In this document: positions 1 through 10,890 of the stretch, piece after piece
Layout of the letters: the number at the start of each line of letters is the position of its first letter
Numbering within the stretch: the stretch's first letter is position 1
Source: Trileptium ribeirensis
Lineage: Eukaryota; Nematoda; Enoplea; Enoplida; Thoracostomopsidae
Direction: 5' to 3'
Assembly (NCBI GenBank): GCA_030248225.1
Contig: JASANE010020197.1
Span: 19,340 to 83,339, forward strand
Length of the DNA stretch: 64,000 nt
Program-made: the position numbers and the translations under genes
The notes under the pieces: model-generated
Seen by the model: only the letters and a program-made list of their open reading frames with translations
Database searches by the model: none
What the model was told of the DNA's origin: nothing

Positions 1-675
1 AATGAGTTCTAAGTTGGCTTGTAGTACATTCATCGCTTCTTTCTTCTAAATCAGGACGATCACCTGCTGCACTCGAACCAATATGACTCCTAACAGAGAC
101 ATCCGGAACCCCAGAAACATGTTTGCTGGAAGAAGGTTTCGATTTTGCAATATCTAATTCTGTCCGAATGTCCGATTCCGGAACCTGTCTATGTTTCTCT
201 GCTTCTATTGAAGACCGTCCTACTGGTCGCTGTTCTCTGCTGTCGTCGTTATCTGAACCTCTGGAATCCTGTTGACTCCGTAGCCTATGCACAACAGGTA
301 CTAATTGCATTCTGATTTTCTTACAAGCCGGGCAGAGCATACCGTTTATGACCTTGCTGTATTCACTATCCTCGCTGCTGCAACTATTTTCTCCATCGCT
401 CGACAACGAGACAACGTCTTCACTAGAGTTCCCGGTAGTGCTACGAACTTCCGAATTTACCATTTGGTCAGATCTACGACTCAAGGTAGTAGACAAGTGC
501 GCATTATGCAGATTTTGCCCGCTATGTACAAGAATCCCACCCCGTTCTGTTGAATTATGACTGACGATTGTTCTATCAGCCTCACGATCGTGCTCACTGG
601 TACCAGCATTAATGGGAGCATTAACAGGAGTTTCTGGAGTTTCAACAAAACCTACACGACGAAGCGAACGAGACG
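1..675 (-). CDS. Large 3'-ward exon of an unidentified minus-strand gene (continues past left edge)
   Basis: Read on the minus strand, the exon follows an AG acceptor (bases 677-676) with a T-rich tract and stays open for about 224 codons to the window edge, so it has no stop inside the window. It begins with two bases of a split codon, matching the one-base overhang of the exon at 1727-1790. The product is hydrophilic and probably disordered, rich in Ser, Asp, Glu and Arg. About residues 80-100 of the exon form an acidic serine run (SLSSDGENSCSSEDSEY), soon followed by a Cys-x2-Cys pair (LCPACKK). I do not recognise the family. The acidic serine stretch could be a casein-kinase-type phosphorylation region, which is inference. 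Plus-strand open frames over this segment look like shadows. Confidence 0.72.
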
Positions 676-1062
676 CTAGAAAAATGTATCAATGACAATG
701 AATGTATCTTGCTATATGAACTCGACGTACCAAACAAACAGTAAATGAATGCTAGTGCCCATATTCTCAATCTTATTAATGATTCGCAATAGCAAAAAGA
801 TATATACAGACAATATGTATATATATATATACATGTATATATATATATAGACAATACTTTGATATTGTCTAGAAGTAGAAATGCGATCGTAATTTCTAGC
901 ACGTATTTTACAACTTAACAAGATTCCACAAATACATCAAATTTCAGCAGGCCTTCGAACGACCTTACCAATATTAGCTTTCTTTCGTTGCGTCAAGCAA
1001 CTCTAGTTTTAAATATAGCATTAAACAGTCACTGGAACAACAGAGACACTATAAAAATTCAC
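676..1062 (-). other. Short intronic stretch with a (TA)n tract
   Basis: This lies in the intron between the exons at 1727-1790 and 1-675. It holds an alternating TA microsatellite at about 815-850 and no convincing coding block. Its right edge (RC GTGAAT at 1062) could serve as the donor of the optional block at 1063-1153. Confidence 0.4.
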
Positions 1063-1153
1063 CAAGATTCCGAGGTTCTGGCGCTGGCGGGAGGGGTTCA
1101 CTCCAAAATGCCACCTCGCAACCCCAGGACTTTGACGCCGACATCTTGAAACC
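1063..1153 (-). other. GC-rich ATG-containing block, possible alternative first exon
   Basis: On the minus strand an AG (acceptor-like TATATCAG) is followed by an open frame with an in-frame ATG at 1144 and a donor (CTTG|GTGAAT). The frame ends with one extra base, which would join in phase to the exon at 1-675. It is clearly more GC-rich than its surroundings. Splicing from the exon at 1727-1790 into this block instead gives a stop after about 18 codons. It could therefore be an alternative promoter and first exon, a poison exon, or a transposon fragment with chance sites. Confidence 0.25.
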
Positions 1154-1726
1154 CTGATATAACAGAATTTTAGCGATTTACAATTATACACAAAATCTCT
1201 GTTACATATTACCTATAAAGTTTCCATAAAATAATTTAATATTCACAAACAAATTTAATGCATCAGTGACGTCACAAGAAAATCGTTCCTATACTTAATA
1301 TCTTGATGTTCGCGAACGGAACCCGCTAATTAAGATTCGCCAAATTTTCGCACTCAAAAATTTCGGAGTGTTACCCGAATGCTCGCGAGCGCAAAATAGC
1401 TACATTTCAATCACAGAGCGCTACGTTCACAAACGGTTTTATGCCAGATTTCAATGGAACAGAAAGCGTTCCCCAATAATTTTTATGCAAAATTACCCAA
1501 TGGATGGTTAATAGGGTCATCTTAAGTTTACTCGCGCACAATTCTTTGCTTGAAGCCAGCGCCGGAAGTTTTCAGCCAATGTAAGAGGTCGGAATAAGTG
1601 TACAGAAAACAAAAGACCAATCTTGAACGGTGCAAGCAGTAACGTCGGCTCAACTGCTAAGTCTTTTTACTCGTAATAGCAGTACCTACAATAAAAAGGC
1701 ATCAAAAACAACGTGGTATAACTTAC

Positions 1727-1790
1727 ATAAACAGCTCCCCGATTCCGCATCAAATAGACCGCCAATAGCTGCTATTGCTAGCGTCTTCAG
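1727..1790 (-). CDS. Short internal exon of the unidentified minus-strand gene
   Basis: A 64-base exon on the minus strand. The acceptor TTTTTTACAG comes just before it and the donor TAT|GTAAGT just after. It encodes 21 residues (LKTLAIAAIGG then LFDAESGSCL) plus one base, so it enters in phase 0 and leaves in phase 1. This fits the exon at 5984-6145 upstream and the exon at 1-675 downstream, giving a Ser codon at the second junction. The sequence looks like the end of a hydrophobic helix. The protein family is not recognised. Confidence 0.65.
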
Positions 1791-2089
1791 CTGTAAAAAA
1801 TAAATGATTTTTTGCCATGACTCTACACCGCAAATATGAATCTCTGTCATCATATATTACTTGTATATCAACAAAATAGCAAAGGTCTAAACCTAATTAT
1901 TGAGACATAGTTTGAATACTAAATATACTATTAGCTTATAGTATATCACCAAGGCGGTGAATTTTAAGTGTTGAATACATAAGAGAGACGTAGTTACTAT
2001 AATGAACATTAACTTACAAAATCAGCCGGCTGTCAGCCACCTTATTTGAACAGTTAAGCATTATATACCCACTTATTATTTACTTAGAG

Positions 2090-2650
2090 ACACGCATCTG
2101 CATAAAGGATGAATTGCTCTACAAAATAGTACCAATAACACTCATATAGCGTAACCGTTTACGGAGAAATTACTGTTTTCGTGTATTTTGGATCTCGTGG
2201 GTGCACTTATTTTAACTCAATCAGCATCGTAGATAATGAGAACAGCAGCTCACGGTGCGAAGATACATATGAATTGCTGTACAAAATGAGACCAAAACAA
2301 CTATATTGCTCGAAAGATACGATAGATAATGCGGATTTCGTACATTTTCGGTCTCATGGACCCATTCGAAAACCCATTATAACCCAACCAGCAGGTTAAA
2401 TAATGAAATTAATAGCAGCACACCACGTGCAGGTACATAGAGAATGCAGCGGTAGAAAATGAGACCAGTAGCACCCATATATAGCTTAAGCGGTTGTGAA
2501 CGCATTGCTGTTTTCGTATATTTTGGGTCTCATGGGCCCATAACAAAAAACAGCACTTTAACCCAAACGTGCAACGTTTACACATACAATAGCAGCACAC
2601 CATTAGCAGCTAAATGAAGAATGAATTGATGTACAAAATGAGACCAATAA
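2090..2650 (+). repeat. Tandem ~165-bp repeat array, about four diverged units
   Basis: Units recur with the landmarks GAATTGCTSTACAAAATGAG, a TTACTGTTTTCGTRTATTTT-like block, GGGTCTCATGGGCCCAT and a stretch ending AACCCAACCAGC. The same family recurs at about 57.68-58.44 kb and weakly near 54.17 kb. Short open frames across it (for example 2181-2399) follow the repeat and are not treated as genes. Confidence 0.6.
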
Positions 2651-3944
2651 TATCTCCATGGCTCAATTAGATTCGCATTGTTACGATAAGACTGGCCTGA
2701 TAGAAAAGGTGTAGACAACTTTAGCTTTAAAAATGCACAAACTGATATTATATGCAGTGCGAAAACTTGAACAGACCTATCTCTTACTGTTCGCAGATAC
2801 ATACAGTGAAACAAGAGCGAAAGTAAGTTTTTTGCACTCTTATTCATTGTATAATGGCAGAAGCTAGAAGAAATCAATAATATGTCAATACTATGACACA
2901 GTGACGATACATAACTGAGAAAATTTAAGCGAAATCGGTCAATCAATTGAACCACAGTAAGAAACATTTTCTTAATTTTCAGCTTGTAGTTTTTAATAAA
3001 ATATAATAAAATCTGCATAAATTTGGCAATAATTTTTAATCGTCGGTTTCCGTCAGCAAAGCAATATCTGAGCTCACGTCACGATTATATGCAAATAGCA
3101 TATAAGATACAGGACTAACCTGAAATGAGTGCTACAAATTCGATGTTTGTATGAGAACTGCTAATGTTGTACGAAATGTGTTGGAATTTGCTCGAGACCG
3201 GCTACAAATTTCGGGGCGGTCTTTCTAAATCTGTTCGAGAGCTGATTGAAGTTTGTTCAAAAAGTGTTCGATAATAATATTTTGTTCTATTTCTGTTCGT
3301 TCGTTCGAAAGGCGACAGTTAATTCTGGCGATTGCCGCGTATACTTCGAATGGATCACAAATAAGTTCAATAATTTCGCAGTTATTCCAGCGGATTTTTG
3401 TAACTTTTTATTTCAATTTTAGCCAAATCACCAACATTTGCAATTGACTATACTTGGATACGCGTATCTAACTCGAAAAGCGACCATAAAAAAATTTAGC
3501 TACGATTCTGTTAACAACCGGTGTTGACAGACGATACAATTAAGTTACACTGAGTTGAAAAACGTTCGAAAATTATAATTTTTTAAATCTACCGTAGTTT
3601 GAATCGTTAGTTGAGTGAGAAATAGCGGCAGATATGCTTAGAAAAAGCCTAGATTTTTGTTAATAAAAACATCACCACTGCGGATCAGCTCAAATTTTTA
3701 GGCTAACGCGTCAGTACATCTTCTCTGAGTTCACGATAGTTTCTTGAGAAGAGTCTGAAACTCTACACCGTAACCGCGAAGACTGATTTCGCCAATATTT
3801 AGAATATGTATATGGTCATGGCGAAGTGTGTCATACTCGTATCAAGAGGACGCAACGAACACCTGATCTATTTCAAAACTCATATAAACATGGATTGTAT
3901 CCGATTAAACAGATACATAATAATATAATTACGTGACGAGTCAA
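2651..3944. other. Intronic AT-rich sequence, nothing recognised
   Basis: This stretch lies inside the long intron between the exons at 5984-6145 and 1727-1790. I see no convincing exon, RNA or mobile-element motif. A 146-codon minus-strand frame at 2578-3018 is hydrophobic, overlaps the tandem repeat and has no good splice or start context. Confidence 0.4.
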
Positions 3945-4140
3945 GGTATACCAGCTCAATCGGTAAAGCGATGGATTATCGATCGTAAGGTAGCGCCTTC
4001 GAGCCCGGGCAATGGTTACGCATCCTTCAACCCCGCTGGGAAGATAACTTCTGGAACAAACGTACGAAAATGATCGATTGCGAGGTCGCCACTTGCATTC
4101 TGGACCTCGCGATGGTTGAAAAGTTGGGAAAACGGAGATC
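3945..4140 (+). mobile_element. tRNA-headed SINE-like sequence
   Basis: An A-box-like stretch (AGCTCAATCGGTAAAGCG, starting near 3953) is followed about 45 bases on by a B-box-like stretch (CCTTCGAGCCC, near 3997). This is the usual spacing of an RNA polymerase III internal promoter. The tRNA fold is imperfect and the unit continues into a non-tRNA body with inverted segments (CGAGGTCGCC and GGACCTCGCG). This is typical of a decayed SINE; a tRNA pseudogene is the alternative. Confidence 0.5.
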
Positions 4141-4759
4141 GTTATCGCCCCTATGTTTACAGCGGACATTTTCAATAGTTACTTGCTGTATATAGCAGTG
4201 TCTACACTACAACAGGTTTTAGGAGTATTTGAGTTTCCTACCAAGGCAGGGAGGGATTCTCTAGGTATTTCGGCGTCCCACAGGAATTTTTGGCTACCCT
4301 ATACTTCAAACCCTATGTATTTTTCTGCACGACTAAAAATTAATTTTTCACTGCAAAGCAAAAAATATGCCAATTTTCCTTATGAAACTAAGGAATACAT
4401 AATTTGTCATGTGGGCCTAAAAACACCATAATTGCCACTAGTGATGCAACCTGAGCAAATTTCTCGTCTGGACTGATCCAGACGAATCAATCAAAAATCT
4501 GTTCTATGCTAATAACATAAACTTTTTGTGTAACAATCTGCCAAATTTGTTAAGGCATATTTCTAAAAGCGATTTTGATTTGTATATTTCATGTTTAGAG
4601 AAATGTTATCGCAACACATGTTAAAAAATGCCACAGCAACTCTGAATTGCAAATTTAATTTTAAAAAATCTTTTGTGAATTTGCAGTCGTGACGAGAATA
4701 ATGTCAACGGTCTGGAACGACAAATTTTAGTCACACAGTCAATCATCATTGCCGTCAAT
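4141..4759. other. Intronic sequence, nothing recognised
   Basis: AT-rich sequence inside the intron of the minus-strand gene. A 92-codon plus frame at 4153-4431 has no splice support or recognisable domain. Confidence 0.35.
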
Positions 4760-5010
4760 ATATAAAGTTTTTGAGCGGAGCTCGGCGGTGCCGAGCGAAG
4801 CGTTTTTATTTTCTGTCTGGGAGTAAAAAGGTCGATGTCCGTCTGTTCGTTCGTTCGGTCCGACGGATCTCAAGAACCACTGAACCGATTTTAAAAAACT
4901 TTTTTTGTTTGAAAGCCTATCATGTCAGAGTGTGCACCTGATATTTGGGATTTCAAAATTTTGAGTGGTTAATTAGTAATTAGCTAATTAGTTAAGCCTA
5001 TGAAGCTAAA
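4760..5010 (+). repeat. Dispersed GCGAAGCG / GTCCGTC repeat, copy 1
   Basis: The copy has the order GAGCGAAGCGTTTTT, a GTCCGTCTGTTCGTTCG run, CTCAAGAACCACTGAACCGA, then a T-rich tract and TTTGAAAG. The same order recurs at about 62.27 kb and 63.80 kb. It carries no coding sequence, so it is most likely a non-autonomous mobile element of unknown class. Confidence 0.5.
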
Positions 5011-5298
5011 ATAGAGAATTTTGCAATATTTGTGTTATTTATTGAAATAGAATCGTTTCGATCAAACCATTATAGGTTTTTTGGGTCGAAGAATTCAAAT
5101 ATAATATTTTTACCAATGATAAAGCCGTATGCCCTATGCAATGCAGTTATTTGAAGAACATAAAATTGAGTACATTCGTAATGCCACAGCCCAACCTCCG
5201 CACACATATGTAGTTCCACTACCCACTAGTAATATATAATGTGCATTATTACCGTATATTTACTGTGAATAGGCAATTTATTATTATCGCGCTTTCAG

Positions 5299-5404
5299 TC
5301 TCCCAGTTCACCTGGGAGGAAACCGAATTTTTCGCCCTCCAGATGACCCTGTTCGACCAGGAAGGCCACCAGTTTGGTTCCAATAATACTTTGGAGGCAG
5401 CATG
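5299..5404 (+). other. Exon-like block with open frames on both strands
   Basis: On the plus strand an acceptor (CGCGCTTTCAG) precedes a 34-codon open frame (starting SQFTWEETEFFALQMTLFD) that ends at a donor-like CATG|GTAAAG. On the minus strand the same bases are also open and end at CCCAG|GTGAAC. The plus frame has the better acceptor and a more protein-like composition. It sits inside an intron of the minus-strand gene and does not join in phase with neighbouring plus blocks. It may be a nested gene's exon, a transposon fragment or chance. Confidence 0.25.
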
Positions 5405-5483
5405 GTAAAGCCAGAATATTTGTATAATAATTTTTGGATGCAGCTAGCATTTATGCCACAATTTGTACGTCAATTTTGAACAT

Positions 5484-5585
5484 TACGGAGTAACAGGAAT
5501 TCGTATTCCAGCGAAACTCTTGCTCCAACTGCGGTTTTGACACAAGGATAAAACTAAGAGGAACTGGAATTCCGGTTGCATATTT
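5484..5585. repeat. Fragment related to the CCGGAATTCCGGTT end of the hAT-like family
   Basis: GAGTAACAGGAATTCG and GGAACTGGAATTCCGGTT resemble the end of the elements at 6936-8679 and 18976-21327, but the copy is short and diverged. Confidence 0.35.
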
Positions 5586-5983
5586 TTTCGTTCAAAATTT
5601 TACAAATTTTTAGCTCCAATTGTGATCTATACATACATTTTATGTGACTCAATTTCCTTTCTAAACCAGACAAAACATTTTAGCACAATTGCTCTCAAAC
5701 ACTTAAGTAGAATTTATGTCGATGACGCGTTGCTCCAGTAACATTTTTCTACTTTTCTCTGTAGGAATTATGCATCTCAACCTTATGCCAAGAAACAAAT
5801 CTTTTGATCATGGCACCGCAACATAATCCTCAGTATTTTACATTGCTGCAAGATCATATGATCTAAATGGTCTCCCCCACTGTTCCTAGTGAGATTGTAG
5901 ATTTTGCAAATCAGTATACACTGAAAATAAACTCTAACGCCCAATATACAATATAACGAACGTAAAACAAAACGTAAGCTTAC

Positions 5984-6145
5984 TCGGAATTGTATGATTT
6001 CAGTCAGATCGAAAATAGCTTCCGCACAGTGATCGCTCAAAATTTCATGAGCGGAAAATAGGCGACACTGAAACGAGTTCCGGTTTGAAAGCGCTGTGCC
6101 GCAAACAAAGAGACCACCGTCGTGCGCAAACTGCGACGTCGTTAG
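5984..6145 (-). CDS. Internal exon of the unidentified minus-strand gene
   Basis: A 162-base, 54-codon exon on the minus strand between acceptor AATAATTGCAG and donor CGA|GTAAGC, phase 0 at both ends. It begins LTTSQFAHDGG and ends FDLTEIIQFR. It includes two cysteines and a helical C-terminal part. Both neighbours (9946-10109 and 1727-1790) join it in phase without a stop. The composition suggests a folded helical domain, but I do not recognise the family. Confidence 0.68.
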
Positions 6146-6299
6146 CTGCAATTATTTGTTTCAACATAGTTAAAAACTCATATTCACATTGCAAATGCGC
6201 GTTGCTCAATGTTAATTTCAAAGAAACGCAAGGAAATGAGGCTACAATGTAGATTACCATTCCGCAGCTAAGATAACCAACCATGACATCTATTATTAA

Positions 6300-6935
6300 C
6301 TGGGAGATCAGATTCTTCGACCATGCTACTGTCAGAAAATATTATTTGTAGATGTACATATATATATATACTTATTAGTCACAAACAAACACATATATCA
6401 TTAAAAAACGAATCCATTTGCTGGCTAAATAATTTAAAAAAAAATAATTATACAATGCGTTGCTGACAGACGTCTGAATGGAGCCACTGTTTGTTAACAA
6501 TTATTGCATTCTGAGTGAGTGAGTGAAACTAGCAAAGCGAAGAATTCTTACTAGCCAGGAGTGTGAAATTTGGCAGCGTCTGTTTGTGGGGTTTTTTTTC
6601 GAGTGACATGTATAACTCAACTTCGATCAGGTCGTACGATATCTCATTCGAAAGCTCGCAATGTCTATTTGTGCTCTTTAGTTAGACGCAAAAACAGATT
6701 CCAACACCTTCCCCCCAAAAGGGGTCCGAAAGGGATCAGGTAGAAAGTTTAGCCCTATTAAGCTATGTAGATGTTGTCGCTGCCGAGGTCACCTAAGCTT
6801 TAGGCTTTGGTTTTAGAATGGAGTCTTGATACCCCCAAAACCCTAAATTGGTTATATCTCCTTAGCCGCTGGAGCGATTGGGCTCATTTTGTTCAGAAAG
6901 CAAGGCTCTATATAGCTATATATATATATATATAT
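6300..6935. other. Intronic sequence with TA microsatellites
   Basis: This holds short (TA)n runs near 6358-6370 and 6915-6935 and a C-rich stretch near 6712. No coding or RNA feature is recognised. The second TA run is the insertion site of the next element. Confidence 0.4.
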
Positions 6936-8679
6936 CAGGGAATAACCGGAACCGAAATTTGCCGGAACCGGAACCAGCAACCGGAACCGTCCATTTAAAA
7001 CGGATCCGGACCTTGGTCTTCAAAATTTATATATAGTAAAACATATGAAGGAAGAAATGAAGGTATAGTGGATTTACAATGCATTAAAAATAACTTTTAC
7101 ATTAAACTTAATGTTTTGCGATGGTATATATTATTGCCTTTCTGAAACTTTAAAGAGATTGAGGAAGCTAATAATGTTTATTTATCGATCAAATATGTCG
7201 ATTTTTGGACACCCAGAGCAAAAAATGCCTTCCACTATACACCATTGCGTATATATACTGCGTCAAATCGAATATGCTTACAAAGCTTGGAGCGTAGAAT
7301 ACACACTTTCGCTCTGTCTCCAGTCGCCTTCCTTTACTAAACATACGTTTGTTACATGTTCTTCTGTAGGAAACTTGAAATTATTGGTTTATATGATTCT
7401 AAGAGAAAATAATAGATAGAAGGTAATTTTCTGATCAGGTACACTGTTTAGGCTAGCGTTGGACAAACAGTGCCCGTAAGTTAGATGATAATGATGATAA
7501 CTTTCTAATCAGAATGCTATAAATGAGACACACTATGATGCTGCTCGCCACCACCACATCCTTTAGAGTAGATTGGTTCCATCGCGAGTGCAACGGGTTC
7601 GACTGCACCGTGACTTCAGCACTCTTTTCCATTTGTCCCTGTCTTGCGCGTCCTCAATTCGTAGCCCTATCGATTGCATGTCCTCTTTGACGACCTGTTC
7701 CCACTTCTTTTTCGGCCTTCCACGGGGCGCCTTTCCTTCGAATTGGACTTCGACCACTTGTTTCGCCACGCCGCAAGTTCTGCGTTGAACGTGGCCGTGC
7801 CATCTCAGCCTCCGGTTGGCAGTACCGTCTCCAGCGACGTAAGTCCAAGTGATTTTGATTTCGCCACATTCTCGCTGGATGCACGGTCTTCCCAACGCAC
7901 TCCTGCCATTCACCGCATCATTTTTCTGTCAGTGGCTAGAAGAGAGACCGCTGCTTCCTTCGTGAGTGCCCAACATTCAGAAGCATAAGCTAGCATGGGG
8001 CGAATGCACGCGTTATACACACTCCCGCACACCTTACAGGGTAATTCCTTGTTGGTAAGTATACTCGCCAGCTCTTTCCATTTGAACCAGGCGGCTTGAC
8101 TACGGGCCTTGGCTGCTCGCAGTTTCAATAAATACAGTTCTTTGCCAAGAAAGCAGTTTCTAGCTGCGTTATAGATAACGTTACTTTACTTCAATTTAGA
8201 CTGATTTACCAAGTTTACAAGCGCATTGGTCGGTTCTTGAAGCAATTTATGTTAGCCAACCATACCCTTAGTATATACTTCTGCTTTAGCCATACTCTGT
8301 TACCGAATTGGACCGGTTTAATTGAAACGTACCGCACAGACTTCTGGATGTGTAAAATAGCTGCTACAAGCAACGACCTGGCTTTGATTTGTTAACGAAG
8401 TCCTGCAGGTTATTATGAAAAATTCCTACTGAAATTATGCGCCCTACTTACGTTTCAAACGGCAAATTGCTTAGTTAATCTTTTCTTTTGCTTGGTTGTG
8501 TTGGAGCTTGATCATTGTATAATATATATTACATATGCTACCACAGATGAAGCAAAAACGTGGAAAATTTCAAACAAACTTTTTAAACCGGAATTCCGGT
8601 TCCGGTATGGTTTTTGCCCTTTCCGGAACCGCAACCGGAACACGATTTTCGCCGGAACTGGAATTCCGGTTACTCCCTG
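6936..8679 (+). mobile_element. hAT-like non-autonomous DNA element, copy 1 (split by an RT fragment)
   Basis: The left end reads CAGGGAATAACCGGAACC and the right end, reversed, CAGGGAGTAACCGGAATT, so the termini are inverted repeats. They are followed inward by CCGGAAC-rich sequence. The CAGGG start suggests hAT. The flanks are ATATAT runs, compatible with an 8-bp duplication but not proof of it. The interior matches copies at 18976-20152 and 20178-21327 and has no transposase. A retrotransposon fragment (7549-8111) interrupts it. Without that, the length is about 1.17 kb, like the other copies. Confidence 0.7.
7549..8111 (-). mobile_element. 5'-truncated non-LTR retrotransposon 3' end inserted in the hAT-like element
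   Basis: On the minus strand it encodes the C-terminal part downstream of RT seen also at 53.3-53.9 kb. The motifs are FKWKELASILTNKELP, a Y-A-S-E-C-W-A-L segment, RRLRWHGHVQRR and GRPKKKWEQVVKEDM. A frame break falls near 7910. It is flanked by a 9-bp direct repeat GCTGCTCGC (7540-7548 and 8112-8120). The uninterrupted hAT-like copies carry that site once. The 3' tail is a GGTGGTGG-type trinucleotide run instead of poly(A). Confidence 0.8.
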
Positions 8680-9300
8680 ATATATATGCGTTGCGTCGAG
8701 CAGGGTAGGGTTAAGATGTGTTGTAAATGGGCCCTTGGGAACCTGAAAACACCAAATTAGACACATTTTCTCAACCACTGGAGCGAACGAGTGAAAGCGT
8801 TTCACAGCCCATATATATACAGACTTCCCATCAAAAACAGAATCAGCTCATCGAGGACTACAATTTTACTGAATAACACTTTTTATTCAGAACACTATAT
8901 AGGGTCTCCTGATGGTGACAAATATGGTTCGTTGACCATTTGCCAGAAATATATAGATTTTTTTCAAATATCGGCATGTTATTACATGTTTTTACCTTAC
9001 AACGAGTGTTATCTGTTTTTACCTTAGGTTACAAGGCATGCTTAATACGATGGTTTTGTTATCTAGAGTCTAATTTGAAAGTTATACCTTTTTAAGGGTT
9101 TTACGGTCAGCGAACACGATTTCCAAAGCCAAGTCTTTTATCACTTAGTTATGCATTGCGTGCAAGACAATGGTGCATATATATAGATGGTAATGGTTTA
9201 TATAGATGGTTTTTCGGTACGATGAATACAATGGTTTAGTTATCTACAGTCCACCACGTTTATTTCATATTTTTCTAGTGGGTGTCACTAGATTTAGAAA
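8680..9300 (+). repeat. Diverged relics of the 34-39 kb tandem-array unit
   Basis: Segments such as TTATGCATTGCGTGCAAGAC, TTTTTCGGTACGATGAATAC and ATCTACAGTCCACCACG match the landmarks of the array unit, in the same orientation as the array's plus arm. No gene is seen here. Confidence 0.5.
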
Positions 9301-9945
9301 CGACCAACCCGGTCCAATATATCTTGTCTTCAGTTTTTGATCATATATATTTGCTTTCACCGTCACCTGTTTGGTTATGTGTAGACCTCAGGGCCTCAGA
9401 AAAGGTATAGATTTTGTGACATACAAACAAGTGTTGTGTCTTAACTTTTATCTAATCAACGTTATAAGACTTCAGGAGTTCCAGAAAACTAGGGTGGTAT
9501 ATACATCAAATACAAACACAGTTACAAGTGACTACAGATATTGGCAACTATAGATGAAACCACGCTCGGTCCTTTTCACCCTAGCTTGCGAGATCCTAGC
9601 ATGACACTTTAACTTAGTGACTATTACCGCAAGCAAGTTCAGGTCCCATCTAATGTGAAAATTTTAGTTACATCGGCTCAATCACAACCTGGTTACAAGC
9701 GATACCAGCAAAACAGGCTAATATTAGCTAGAAACATTGTGTGGTTTTGCCCGATAGCACAAACAGGCATAAATATATGCAAAATATAGCTACCTTAAGC
9801 GCAACCTTAAGCTCATTTAGCAGTTATCAAATATCAACAGCCGAAATAAAAAAACATAAAGCGACAATACATCATTAAAACTGGTTGAGCATAAAAAGGT
9901 ACCGGTATAAACTGACACAAATGTGTGTCTTTTAGTAACACTCAC
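9301..9945. other. Intronic sequence, nothing recognised
   Basis: AT-rich intron downstream of the exon at 9946-10109. A 60-codon plus frame at 9371-9553 lacks support. Confidence 0.35.
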
Positions 9946-10109
9946 CAAAACGTTGCTTAAAAACACGACCGTCTCTCGTACAATTAATCTTTCGACAATT
10001 TGAGCAGCTTTATTTTGCTCGACGGTAGTCGCACGTTGAGTGGGAAATTTGATTTTGACTGGAAACCAAGTATTTGAACTGAGTGATTCGTCAACCAAAT
10101 TTATCGCGA
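9946..10109 (-). CDS. Second coding exon of the unidentified minus-strand gene
   Basis: A 164-base minus-strand exon: acceptor CAATATTTCAG, two bases of a split codon, 54 codons, then donor TTTTG|GTGAGT. It begins AINLVDESLSS and includes TTVEQNKAAQIVERL and VRETVVFLSNVL, an amphipathic helical pattern. The split codon is completed to Val by the one-base overhang of the first exon (12026-12206), and the phase-0 end fits the exon at 5984-6145. I do not recognise the family. Confidence 0.68.
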
Positions 10110-10157
10110 CTGAAATATTGACGGCTGATGCGAGTTCTTAGTGTGACTTATGTACAG

Positions 10158-10369
10158 CTATATGCTGGCTCTCCTGTCAGGATCTGGTACCAGGAAGGAT
10201 TGACCATACAATTATTGCAACAGCTATACTCCCTCTCCATAGGACAAAAATTTTACTTGGCGGATTGGAGCTGAGCCTGTGGTGAATCGGACATGCCGAG
10301 GAAAAATACAGGAAATACAAGGTTAGATGCGGAAAGCCGGTGCAACCCAGATCAACTGTAAGTTTTATA
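10158..10369 (+). other. Ambiguous open block with splice-like edges on both strands
   Basis: On the plus strand, an acceptor-like TTATGTACAG precedes a frame of 38 codons (starting LYAGSPVRIWYQEG), a TGA at 10272-10274, then 27 more open codons to TAA. A GTAAGT donor lies at the end. On the minus strand the same segment is open for 58 codons after acceptor AAAACTTACAG and ends in a hydrophobic stretch. Neither reading clearly wins, and it could be an old transposon fragment. Confidence 0.2.
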
Positions 10370-10602
10370 ATTTCATTTTTCATGATTTAAAACATGTATA
10401 TTGTTATTTTTGTTGCACATTTGTTATTGACCAACTAAAACTGATTATTTCTACATGCCACGCTTAATTTTACTTCGTTTTGTCATAAACAAGCGAAATA
10501 TGACCTGCATTATTGAGTTTTACGTTAAGACGATCATCTTTTTAATTTAAAATGCTAGGGATGTGCTGGCGTGCTGACATGTCGGGAAGCTAAAATTTAC
10601 AG

Positions 10603-10710
10603 GCGGAAACCCGGGGGGTAGCTCGAAAATCCTGGGACCTACCTTCCTCATCTGAAGAGAGGGCTGCTTCACTTCAATACTTATATAAGCCCACCGTCGT
10701 TTGGGTTCAA
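10603..10710 (+). other. Candidate plus-strand exon-like block
   Basis: After acceptor AATTTACAG a 36-codon frame (starting AETRGVARKSWDLPSSSEE) runs to a TAG. The next open block, in another frame, begins right beside it. This suggests a frameshifted relic or chance. The minus strand is also open here, ends at GGAAG|GTAGGT and contains an ATG, so the strand is uncertain. Confidence 0.2.
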
Positions 10711-10713
10711 TAG

Positions 10714-10890
10714 ACAAATTCATAGGCACGGTCGTCGAAAATTTCAAAGGCACAGACCGTCGGTACAAATTTCAAGAAGCCGATCTACGTATATACTTAT
10801 ATACGACTAAGCCTCAAAACAATAAAGAATCGTGCGTACCAGATCCAAAGCCAATAGCTAATATAGATCTACAATTACCGTTATCTACAG
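10714..10890 (+). other. Candidate plus-strand exon in an intron of the minus-strand gene
   Basis: A 177-base block: two bases, 58 codons and one base, between acceptor-like GGTTCAATAG and a good donor CTACAG|GTAAAG. The product contains FIGTVVENFKGTDRRYKFQ and DLRIYLYTTKPQ and looks like ordinary protein. It joins in phase with the block at 11673-11767. No family is recognised. Confidence 0.3.

Noticed and set aside
2578..3018. 146-codon minus-strand frame
   Set aside because: Hydrophobic, AT-driven composition, overlap with the 165-bp tandem repeat, and no convincing splice or start context.
10272..10274. In-frame TGA flanked by open codons, considered as selenocysteine
   Set aside because: No SECIS-like hairpin was seen and the block's strand and gene status are uncertain; a plain stop or relic is simpler.
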